Shown here piece by piece: positions 6,801 to 14,349 of a stretch of 64,000 bases of DNA (its first letter is position 1; each line of letters starts with the position of its first letter). The translations under genes were made by a program, and so were the position numbers. This DNA comes from CAZQFV01 sp964592645 (lineage in GTDB: Bacteria > Chloroflexota > Chloroflexia > DTKN01), in the NCBI GenBank assembly GCA_964592645.1, contig CAZQFV010000009.1, positions 1 through 64,000 on the forward strand, read 5' to 3'. The notes beneath the pieces are model-generated. The model ran no database searches and had not been told where the DNA came from. It saw nothing but the letters and a program-made list of their open reading frames with translations.

Positions 6801-9800
6801 ATGGCTCGTGCGATCTATGGGCAGAACGGCGGCGCGCGCCGGCCGGTGCCCGTGTTTGTCCTGCGGCGGTACAAGGACGCCGGGGTCCGAAAGCGGGGGG
6901 GCGGCGCGGCAAAGGCGCTGCAGTTCCTGTTGGCGGGGCTCCTGGTTTTGGGGCTGCTTGCCCCGATTGCGCTGCTGTCGGCGGGGGTGGCCACGGCGGC
7001 CGGCGTCTATGCCTATTACGCCGGCCAACTGGAAGGCAAGCTGGACGAACTGCAGACGCGCACGCTCTTTGAGACGAGCAAGATCTATGACCGTCACGGT
7101 TACCTGCTCTACGAGTTCTTTGAGGAGGGCCGGCGCACGCGCATCGAGAGCCTGGACCAGGTGCCGCCCGCGCTGATCTCGGCGACGATCGCCATCGAGG
7201 ACAAGAACTTTTGGGTGAACTACGGGGTGGATCCCGCGGGGATCGTCCGGGCCGCCGTGCTCTACCTGATTGCCGGTGAGGTCCAGGGCGGCGGCAGCAC
7301 GCTCACCCAACAGTTCATCCGCAACGCCCTCTTCACCTACGAGGACCGCACGGCGCCGACCATGGACCGCAAGCTGCGGGAGATCTTCCTGGCCCTGGAG
7401 ATGACCCGGACCTACAGCAAGGAAGAGATCCTGCTGATGTACCTGAACGAGATCTCTTACGGGAACCTCTCCTACGGTATCGAGGCCGCGGCGCAGAGCT
7501 ACTTTGGCAAGCCGGCCAGCGAACTGGACCTGGCGCAGTGCGCCTTCCTGGCCGGCCTGCCCCAATCGCCCTCCGAGTACGACCCCTTCTTCCCCGGCGG
7601 CCTGGAGAAGGCCAAGGCCCGCCAGTGGGATGTCCTGCGGCGCATGGTCGTCGAGGGCTATATCACGTCGGAGGAGGCCGACGCCGCCTACGATGAGCCG
7701 CTGAACTTTGCCAAGCCGGTGGTCAGCCTGGAGGCACCGCACTTTGTGATGTGGGTGCGCCAGCAGTTGGAGTTGGACCCCGAGATCGGCCCGGAGCGGC
7801 TGTACGGGGGGGGGCTGCGCATCTATACCTCGCTCGACATGCGCTACCAGCGCCTGGCCGAGGCCGTCATCCACGACCGCATGGACCTCGACCCTAACGA
7901 CCCCCAGAAGAATGCCGATGTGCGCCAGTACAACACCAACAACGCCGCCATGGTGGTGATGCGCCCCGACACGGGCGAGATCCTGGCGATGGTCGGCAGT
8001 GTGGACTATAACCTGACCCTGCCCAGCCGCTGCGGCAACCCCAAGAACCTGGTGGACGGCAATGTCAACGCGGCGCTGTCCGAGCGCCAGCCGGGGTCGG
8101 CGATCAAGCCGATCAACTATATCACCGCCTTTACCAAGGGCTGGAGCCCGGCGACGATGGTGCTGGACGTGCGCACCAAGTTCCCCGTGCCCGGCGAGGA
8201 GGACTATGCCCCGGAGAACTATTTGAAAAAGTTCAACGGGCCGATCCTGCTGCGCAAAGCCCTGGCGGGGTCGCTGAACATGCCGGCCGTGAAGGTGCTG
8301 CAGTACGGCGGGGTGCCCGAGATGCTCGACATGGCCCACGCCCTGGGCATCCGCGGGCTGAACCGCGGCGCCGGCTTCTACGGCCTCTCCCTGACGTTGG
8401 GCGGCGGCGAGGTGACGCTGCTGGACCTGGTGACGGCCAACTGCACCTTTGCCAACGAGGGCCGCTACGTGCCCCCGGTGAGCGTGCTGCGCATCGAGGA
8501 TGCCCAGGGGAAGGTCATCCGGGAGTACAAGCCGCTGCCGCTGGAGCAGCGCGAGCAGGCCGTCGACGCCAAGTACGTCTACCTGTTGACGAGCATCCTG
8601 ACCGACGACGACGCCCGCTCGTTTGTCTTTGGGACGGGCAGCATCCTCAAGCTTTCCCGCCCGACGGCGGTCAAGACCGGCACCTCCGAGGACTGGTCCG
8701 ACAACTGGACGGTGGGTTTCACCCCCTATCTGGCGACCGGCGTCTGGGTGGGCAACAACAACAACGAGCCGCTGGCCCCCAACTGCGCCAAGAAGGGCGA
8801 TGTTTCGGCCGGCAGCCCGGGCATCCGCACGGCCGGCCGCATCTGGCACAACTTTATGGAGGCCGTCTTTCACCCGACCGACGCCAAGGTAGGCCTGCCC
8901 AAGTACTTTCCCGACGAGGAGAAGCGCCGGCTGTGGTTTGCCAACAGCGACCTGGAGGATGTCCTGCGAGACGCCGCGGGCAACCTGCGGCTGGACTTTC
9001 GCCGGCCCGAGGGCATCGTCGAGGCCGAGGTCTGCGCCGTCTCCGGCAAACGGCCCACCCCCTACTGCCCGGTGGTGAAGGAGATCTTTGTCGAGGGCAC
9101 GGTGCCGCAGGAGACGTGCTCCGTGCACAAGCTGATCACCGTGGTGCAGTACCCGGGCAGCAACCCGCCGGCCTACTGTCTGCCGGTGACCGACGTGGTC
9201 TATCCCGCCGACCTGATCACCACGATGGTCTTTCTGGACCTGTCGGCGGTCGCCAAACCGGAGGAAAAGGAGGGCGTCGACGAGTGGTACCAGACTACCG
9301 GAACCCCGCGCCCCCCGACGGACTATTGCCCGCCGGATTTTGGCACCTACCAGCCGGGCGAGCCGGGTCAGCCGCCGCCGCAGCAGCGCTGGCAGGGTCT
9401 GACGCGCAACATCACCTACCCGCTGCGCTATGCCGGCATCACCGGCCCGATCGAGATCCGCGGCTCGGCCGACCTGGTGTCCAGCTACGAGCCGGACCAG
9501 TTTGCCTACTACAAGGTGGAGTGGGGACAGAAGAACCCCGATGGGTCGTACCCGGACACCTGGTATCCGATTGCCCAGAGCGGAACGCCGGTGCGCGACG
9601 GCGTGCTGGCCTACTGGGACCCTGTGGGCATGCCCGACGGCAGCTACCTGCTGCGGCTGACGGTGGTGACGCGGGAGGGCCGGCCGTTCTTCAACTTTGA
9701 CCAGCCGGGGCACACGATCGTGCCCGTCTACTTGGACCGCGGCGGTATCTATGTGCGGCTGCTCTACCCCCAGCCCGGCGCGGTGCTCCGCCAGGAGCAG

Positions 9801-10172
9801 GTCGTCCTCAGCGCCAAGGTGGAAGGGGTGGCGCCGGCGGCGCGGGTCGAGTTCTTCTACGACGGCATCTTTATCGGTTCGGCGATCACCGACACGATCA
9901 TGCCGCTCTCCGAGCGCGTCTACACCGTCACCTGGTCGGTGCGCCCGGGGCAACACACCCTGACGGTGAATGTGGTGAACACGGCCGGCCGCAAGGCCAC
10001 GAGCCAGCCCGTGGTGGTCATCGGACAGCCCCCGGAGGGCAGCCGGCCGGGGGAGGGGGACAGTTTGGCCGCCGAGTTGGGGCCGTTCGGCGCGGCGCTT
10101 GCCGATGCAAGCTTGCCCCCTGCGCTGTTCCCGGCGCGCCGGGGCGCCGCGGCGACGATGAGGAGGATGTGA
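6801..10172 (+). CDS. class A penicillin-binding protein (transglycosylase/transpeptidase)
   Basis: A 1123-residue bifunctional peptidoglycan synthase. A basic cytoplasmic start is followed by a membrane anchor (about 40-70). The GT51 domain (about 95-270) shows IEDKNFWVNYG and GGGSTLTQQ; the usual His pair after EDxxF is replaced by Asn-Tyr. The transpeptidase domain has SAIK (Ser near 433), SLN and KTGT (near 624). After it come a Cys/Pro-rich linker, a region that may replace a PASTA-like part, and an immunoglobulin-like C-terminal domain (about 985-1080). AGGAGG lies just before ATG 6801. Its stop overlaps the next start region. Confidence 0.95.
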   Translation: MARAIYGQNGGARRPVPVFVLRRYKDAGVRKRGGGAAKALQFLLAGLLVLGLLAPIALLSAGVATAAGVYAYYAGQLEGKLDELQTRTLFETSKIYDRHGYLLYEFFEEGRRTRIESLDQVPPALISATIAIEDKNFWVNYGVDPAGIVRAAVLYLIAGEVQGGGSTLTQQFIRNALFTYEDRTAPTMDRKLREIFLALEMTRTYSKEEILLMYLNEISYGNLSYGIEAAAQSYFGKPASELDLAQCAFLAGLPQSPSEYDPFFPGGLEKAKARQWDVLRRMVVEGYITSEEADAAYDEPLNFAKPVVSLEAPHFVMWVRQQLELDPEIGPERLYGGGLRIYTSLDMRYQRLAEAVIHDRMDLDPNDPQKNADVRQYNTNNAAMVVMRPDTGEILAMVGSVDYNLTLPSRCGNPKNLVDGNVNAALSERQPGSAIKPINYITAFTKGWSPATMVLDVRTKFPVPGEEDYAPENYLKKFNGPILLRKALAGSLNMPAVKVLQYGGVPEMLDMAHALGIRGLNRGAGFYGLSLTLGGGEVTLLDLVTANCTFANEGRYVPPVSVLRIEDAQGKVIREYKPLPLEQREQAVDAKYVYLLTSILTDDDARSFVFGTGSILKLSRPTAVKTGTSEDWSDNWTVGFTPYLATGVWVGNNNNEPLAPNCAKKGDVSAGSPGIRTAGRIWHNFMEAVFHPTDAKVGLPKYFPDEEKRRLWFANSDLEDVLRDAAGNLRLDFRRPEGIVEAEVCAVSGKRPTPYCPVVKEIFVEGTVPQETCSVHKLITVVQYPGSNPPAYCLPVTDVVYPADLITTMVFLDLSAVAKPEEKEGVDEWYQTTGTPRPPTDYCPPDFGTYQPGEPGQPPPQQRWQGLTRNITYPLRYAGITGPIEIRGSADLVSSYEPDQFAYYKVEWGQKNPDGSYPDTWYPIAQSGTPVRDGVLAYWDPVGMPDGSYLLRLTVVTREGRPFFNFDQPGHTIVPVYLDRGGIYVRLLYPQPGAVLRQEQVVLSAKVEGVAPAARVEFFYDGIFIGSAITDTIMPLSERVYTVTWSVRPGQHTLTVNVVNTAGRKATSQPVVVIGQPPEGSRPGEGDSLAAELGPFGAALADASLPPALFPARRGAAATMRRM

Positions 10173-11881
10173 TGCTGGAATCGCTGATCCGCGTGGCCCG
10201 CGGGGAGGAGCCTGCCGACCTGGTGCTGCGCAGCGCCCGCCTGGTGAACGTCTTTTCCGGCGAGGTGCACATGGCCCATGTGGCGATCCATGCCGGCCGC
10301 GTCGCGGGCATCGGCAGCTATACGGGCCGCGAAGAGATCGACCTGCACGGGCTGTTCCTCTGTCCCGGCCTGATCGACGGCCACATCCACCTGGAGAGCG
10401 CCATGGTCCACCCTGCCGAGTTCGCCCGGGCCGTGGTGCCGCACGGGACGACGACCGTCTTTGCCGATCCCCATGAGATCGCCAACGTCCTGGGCCTGGA
10501 TGGGGTGCGCTACATGCTGGAGGCCACGGCCGGCCTGCCGTTGAACGTCTACTTCATGGCCCCCTCGTGCGTCCCGGCCACGCCGCTGGAGACGGCCGGG
10601 GCGGCGCTGAGCGCGGCGGATATCGCCGCCCTCCTGCAGGAGCCGCGCGTCGTGGGGCTGGCCGAGATGATGAACTATCCGGGTGTGGTTCGGCGCGTCC
10701 CGGAGGTGCTGGAGAAGCTGCGGGCGGCCGGCGGCCGGCCCATCGATGGGCATGCCCCCGGCCTGATGGGGAAGGACCTCTGCGCCTACGTGGCGGCCGG
10801 GATCGGCTCCGATCACGAGTGCACCTCGCTCGGCGAGGCGCTGGAGAAGCTGCGCCTGGGCCTGACGGTGATGATCCGCGAGGGCAGTTCGGCCCACAAC
10901 CTGGCCGACCTGTTGCCCCTGGTGATGCCCGGCAACGCCAGCCACTGTTTCTTTGTCAGCGACGACCGCCACCCGGCGGACCTGCTCCGGCGGGGGCACA
11001 TGGATACCATCCTGCGCCAGGCGCAGCCGCAGGAGCTGCTGCCGCCCGTGACGTTGGTGCAGATGGCCACCCTGAACCCGGCGCGCTACTTTCGCTGCTG
11101 GGACCTGGGCGGCATCGCCCCGGGCTACCGGGCCGATATGGTCGTCGTCGACAACCTGGAGACCTTCCAGGTGCAGATGGTCTTCAAGGACGGCCGGCTG
11201 GTGGCCCGCGAGGGGGTGCTCCTGGACGAAGCCCTGCCGGCCCAGCGGGCGCTGCCGCCCTCGACCTTCCAGGTGGCCGGCCTGCGGGCCGAGCGCCTGG
11301 CCGTGCCGGCGGCCGGAAAACGCCTGCGCGTGATCGGCCTGGTGCCGGGGCAGATCGTGACCCAGGCGCTGGTGGAGGAGGCGACGGTGGTCGACGGCCT
11401 GGCCGTGGCCGACCCGTCCCGCGACCTGGCCAAGATGGCGGTCGTCGAGCGCCATCGCGGCACCGGCAACGTCGGGGTGGGCTTTGTCCGCGGCTTTGGC
11501 CTGCGGCGGGGAGCTATCGCCTCCTCGGTGGCCCACGACAGCCACAATATCGTCGTCGTCGGCTGCAGCGATAGCGAGATGGTCCGGGCCGTGGAGTCGG
11601 TGGTGGCCCTGGGCGGCGGGCAGGTTGTCGTGGCCGGGGACGAGACGCTGGCCCAGTTGCCGCTGCCGATCGCCGGGCTGATGTCGGACCGGCCGCTGGG
11701 CGAGGTCTGCGCGGGGGTGGAGGCGTTGAACCGGGCGGCTCAAGAGTTGGGCTGCGCCCTGGAGGCGCCGCTGATGACCATGGCCTTTATGGCCCTGGTG
11801 GTGATCCCGGAGCTCAAGCTGTCGGACCGCGGGCTGGTCGATGTCCAGGGGTTCCAACTGATGCCCCTGTTTGTGGATTGA
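10172..11881 (+). CDS. ade: adenine deaminase
   Basis: Amidohydrolase that converts adenine to hypoxanthine. It has the metal-binding GHIHLESAMVHP segment near residue 70, HGTTTVFADPHEIANVLG near 90, and the conserved C-terminal VAHDSHNIVVVG and PELKLSDRGLVDV blocks of bacterial Ade. 569 residues, as usual. ATG 10172 lies 5 bases after AGGAGG (10161-10166), inside the stop of the PBP gene, so the two are coupled. Purine salvage next to a cell wall gene gives no obvious shared pathway, although the molybdenum hydroxylase at 14350 could use purines. Confidence 0.95.
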   Translation: MLESLIRVARGEEPADLVLRSARLVNVFSGEVHMAHVAIHAGRVAGIGSYTGREEIDLHGLFLCPGLIDGHIHLESAMVHPAEFARAVVPHGTTTVFADPHEIANVLGLDGVRYMLEATAGLPLNVYFMAPSCVPATPLETAGAALSAADIAALLQEPRVVGLAEMMNYPGVVRRVPEVLEKLRAAGGRPIDGHAPGLMGKDLCAYVAAGIGSDHECTSLGEALEKLRLGLTVMIREGSSAHNLADLLPLVMPGNASHCFFVSDDRHPADLLRRGHMDTILRQAQPQELLPPVTLVQMATLNPARYFRCWDLGGIAPGYRADMVVVDNLETFQVQMVFKDGRLVAREGVLLDEALPAQRALPPSTFQVAGLRAERLAVPAAGKRLRVIGLVPGQIVTQALVEEATVVDGLAVADPSRDLAKMAVVERHRGTGNVGVGFVRGFGLRRGAIASSVAHDSHNIVVVGCSDSEMVRAVESVVALGGGQVVVAGDETLAQLPLPIAGLMSDRPLGEVCAGVEALNRAAQELGCALEAPLMTMAFMALVVIPELKLSDRGLVDVQGFQLMPLFVD

Positions 11882-13070
11882 GCGGGAGGGGGAGTTGGCC
11901 GGAGAGAATAGTTCCCCGATCGACTACGCTGCTCTGCGCCAACACTTGGCGCTGCTCCAGCCGGCCATGGTCACGCTGCTGCGGGAGCTGGTGGAGCACG
12001 AGTCGCCCAGCGATGACAAGCCGCGCCTCGACGCCCTGGCCGGCTACCTGCGGCAGTATTTTGCCGGGTTGGGCGCGGCGGAGGCGACGCTGCTGCCCGT
12101 CCCGGGGGCCGGCGACCATGTGCGCGTCGTGTTCGCGGCCCAGGGGGGAGGATGGTCGGCACCGCCGGCCCTGCTGCTCTGTCACTTTGACACGGTCTGG
12201 CCGGCCGGGACCACGGCGGCCCGCCCCTTCCGCGTCGCGGAAGGACGGGCGTATGGGCCCGGCGTATACGATATGAAGGGCGGCATCGTCGTCGCCGCTT
12301 TCGCGCTGCAGGCGATCCGCGACCTGAACCTGCCGCTGCCACGCCCCGTCCTCTTGCTTTTGAGCTCGGACGAGGAGGCGGGCAGCGGCACCTCCCGGCC
12401 GATCATCGAGGAGCTGGCCCGCCGTTCGCAGTATGTGCTGGTGTTGGAACCGCCCCTGGGCACGGGCGCGCTGAAGACGGCGCGCAAGGGGGTGGGGCGC
12501 TTTGTTGTGGAGATCACCGGGCGCGCTGCCCACAGCGGGGTGGAGCCGGAAAAGGGCATCAGCGCCATCCATGAGCTGGCCCAGCAGGTCCTGCGCCTGC
12601 ACGGGCTGGCCGATCCCCGCCAGGGGACGACGGTCAACGTGGGCGTGGTGCGCGGCGGCACGCGGACGAACGTCGTCGCAGCCTATGCCGAGGCCGAGGT
12701 GGATGTGCGCGTCTGGACCGATGCCGAGGCCGACCGCGTTGGGCAGGCTATCCTGCAGAGCCGGCCGTTCACGCCCGGCATCACCCTGCGGGCGCGGGGC
12801 GGCTTTGGGCGCCCGCCGATGGAGCGGACCACGGCCAGCGCCGTGCTCTTTCGCCGGGCGCAGGAGATCGGTGGGTATCTGGACCTCGATCTCGACGAGG
12901 CCTCGACCGGCGGTGGCAGCGACGCCAACTTTACCTCTGCCTTGGGCATTCCCACGCTGGATGGGCTGGGGGCCTGCGGCGACGGCGGCCACGCCGATCA
13001 CGAGCATGTCCTGGTCGATTCGCTGCCCGGGAGGGCCGCCCTGTTGGCGGCGCTGCTGTTGAGCCTGTAG
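11871..13070 (+). CDS. M20 family zinc peptidase (carboxypeptidase G2/ArgE-DapE-like)
   Basis: Di-zinc hydrolase of the M20A type, about 390 residues. Metal ligands are recognisable in order: CHFDTVW (His), YGPGVYDMKGG (bridging Asp), SSDEEAGS (catalytic Glu and ligand), VLEPP (Glu) and HADHEHV (His). The dimerisation or lid domain lies between about 185 and 300 (HSGVEPEKGISAI). The N-terminal start is uncertain: TTG 11871 overlaps ade, and a TTG at 11895 follows a GGGAGG stretch. Family members remove C-terminal glutamate or deacylate amino acids; the substrate is unknown. It ends 4 bases before the convergent CAP gene. Confidence 0.88.
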   Translation: MWIEREGELAGENSSPIDYAALRQHLALLQPAMVTLLRELVEHESPSDDKPRLDALAGYLRQYFAGLGAAEATLLPVPGAGDHVRVVFAAQGGGWSAPPALLLCHFDTVWPAGTTAARPFRVAEGRAYGPGVYDMKGGIVVAAFALQAIRDLNLPLPRPVLLLLSSDEEAGSGTSRPIIEELARRSQYVLVLEPPLGTGALKTARKGVGRFVVEITGRAAHSGVEPEKGISAIHELAQQVLRLHGLADPRQGTTVNVGVVRGGTRTNVVAAYAEAEVDVRVWTDAEADRVGQAILQSRPFTPGITLRARGGFGRPPMERTTASAVLFRRAQEIGGYLDLDLDEASTGGGSDANFTSALGIPTLDGLGACGDGGHADHEHVLVDSLPGRAALLAALLLSL

Positions 13071-13074
13071 GCGG

Positions 13075-14229
13075 CTAGCGTTCGCTGGCCGGCAGGAAGG
13101 CAGAGAAGAGGCGGGGAAAGACCAGGAGGCGCACCGGGATCTTGATCTTGATCGCCTCTCCCCGGAAGGTGAGCGTGGCTGTGTAGGTGCCCGGTTCGAG
13201 CAGGCCGGCCGGCTTGTCCAGGACCAGAAAGACCTTTCCCGGAACGATGCCGCCCTCGGCATTGAGACGCAGCCAGTTTTGGTTCCAGGAGGCGCGCCAG
13301 ACGCGGGTCTGGCCGCTGGGGTCGGAGAACCACACTCGATACCTGGGCGGGCGGACGATCCTGGTCCCCTGCAGGAGGACGAAAGTCGCCACTTCCGGAT
13401 AAGGAGGGGATCGTTGGGGCTCGGCCAGGACGATCTCGTCTTCGGACTGCAGGACGTTCCCCTCGGTGTCGCGCAGTTGCCCGTAGACACTCTTCGGGCC
13501 GTTGCCCGGCGGCAGCTCCCATATCAGGAGGGAACGGTAGGGCTGCCAGGCAGTCCAGTTGCTCCCGTCGTTGCTCAGCCGCAGTTCGCTGGCCCAATCG
13601 GCCCCGTAGAAGTAGATGGACACCGTCCGTGTCGTTGTGGAGTAGGCTTCGCCGGCGATGACCAGGGGATAGGTATCCCAGCAACTGCCCATGTCGAGCG
13701 TCCAGTAGTGCTCGTACCCCCAGGTGCCACCGGGCAGGGTATCTCCGGGTTCGTAGGTGTAGCCGATGCCGGCCTCGTGCAGTTCCGGGTTCAGCAGGTT
13801 TTCGCGGTGCTGGGGGCTATCCATCCAGGCCTTGGCGACATCGGCCGGGTCCCGGTAGCCGGCGGCGATGTTCTCGGCCAGCGTGTACCAGTTGCCGTAC
13901 CCGGCGGCCTCGATGCGGTCCCAGGGAGAGGAGTTGTTGGGCCCCTGGTGGCTGAAGAAGTCGCTCTGGGCCATGTTTTGGCTGTGAGCCTGGGCGGCGC
14001 GCTGCAGGGCCGGGTTGTGTTTGAGTGGGGGAATCTGGCCATGCTCCCACCGGATGCGGTTGATTGTCTCCAGCAGACGTTGGACGGTTGTCGGGGCGAG
14101 TTGCGCCGCGGCTGGGGGCGCGGCTGGGGTGTCCCAGGGGCCGCCCGCGGCCTGGATCGGGCCGACCAGTGTCCAGAATAGCAAAAACTGCAACAGGGCA
14201 ATCCCTGCGGCGCGAGGAACCTTGGGCAT
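13075..14229 (-). CDS. secreted CAP/SCP-domain protein
   Basis: A 384-residue exported protein with a signal peptide (about residues 1-28, ending IQAAGG). The CAP domain (about 45-185) has HNPALQRAAQAHSQNM, the SHQGPNNSSPWDRI segment and AENIAAGYRDPADVAKAW, typical of YkwD-like bacterial SCP proteins; the HYWTLDMG ending supplies the second His region. The C-terminal 200 residues include a loosely Ig-like part and a BACON-like stretch (WNQNWLRLNAEGG, LEPGTYTATLTF), suggesting beta-sandwich adhesive domains. ATG 14229 is chosen by signal peptide and GGAG 10 bases upstream; the frame stays open far upstream without coding character. Confidence 0.85.
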   Translation of the reverse strand: MPKVPRAAGIALLQFLLFWTLVGPIQAAGGPWDTPAAPPAAAQLAPTTVQRLLETINRIRWEHGQIPPLKHNPALQRAAQAHSQNMAQSDFFSHQGPNNSSPWDRIEAAGYGNWYTLAENIAAGYRDPADVAKAWMDSPQHRENLLNPELHEAGIGYTYEPGDTLPGGTWGYEHYWTLDMGSCWDTYPLVIAGEAYSTTTRTVSIYFYGADWASELRLSNDGSNWTAWQPYRSLLIWELPPGNGPKSVYGQLRDTEGNVLQSEDEIVLAEPQRSPPYPEVATFVLLQGTRIVRPPRYRVWFSDPSGQTRVWRASWNQNWLRLNAEGGIVPGKVFLVLDKPAGLLEPGTYTATLTFRGEAIKIKIPVRLLVFPRLFSAFLPASER

Positions 14230-14267
14230 GTCCTGCTGTCTCCGGGTAGAGGATGGGTTCCGCCTTA

Positions 14268-14294
14268 TTGTATCAGAAACGCCGCGGTTTTTCA
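14268..14294 (-). promoter_or_regulatory. promoter for the CAP-domain protein
   Basis: Minus strand TTGAAA, 17 bases, TACAAT (-10 at 14273-14268), with TGA immediately before the -10. About 39 bases from -10 to the ATG at 14229. Confidence 0.7.
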
Positions 14295-14296
14295 AG

Positions 14297-14305
14297 TGGT
14301 ATAAT
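14297..14305 (+). promoter_or_regulatory. extended -10 promoter for the molybdenum hydroxylase
   Basis: TGG followed by TATAAT at 14300-14305, 44 bases before the GTG start. There is no recognisable -35 at 17 bases, so it would depend on the extended -10. It overlaps the -35 region of the divergent CAP promoter. Confidence 0.5.
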
Positions 14306-14349
14306 AGAATAGGGATGTCTGCAAACCGCCAACTGATTGAGGAGGCTCC

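Noticed and set aside
6705..9956. 1083-codon open frame on the minus strand over the PBP gene
   Set aside because: It is antisense to a gene with clear catalytic motifs; its product is His/Arg/Gln-rich with no family features, as expected from reverse reading of GC-rich codons.
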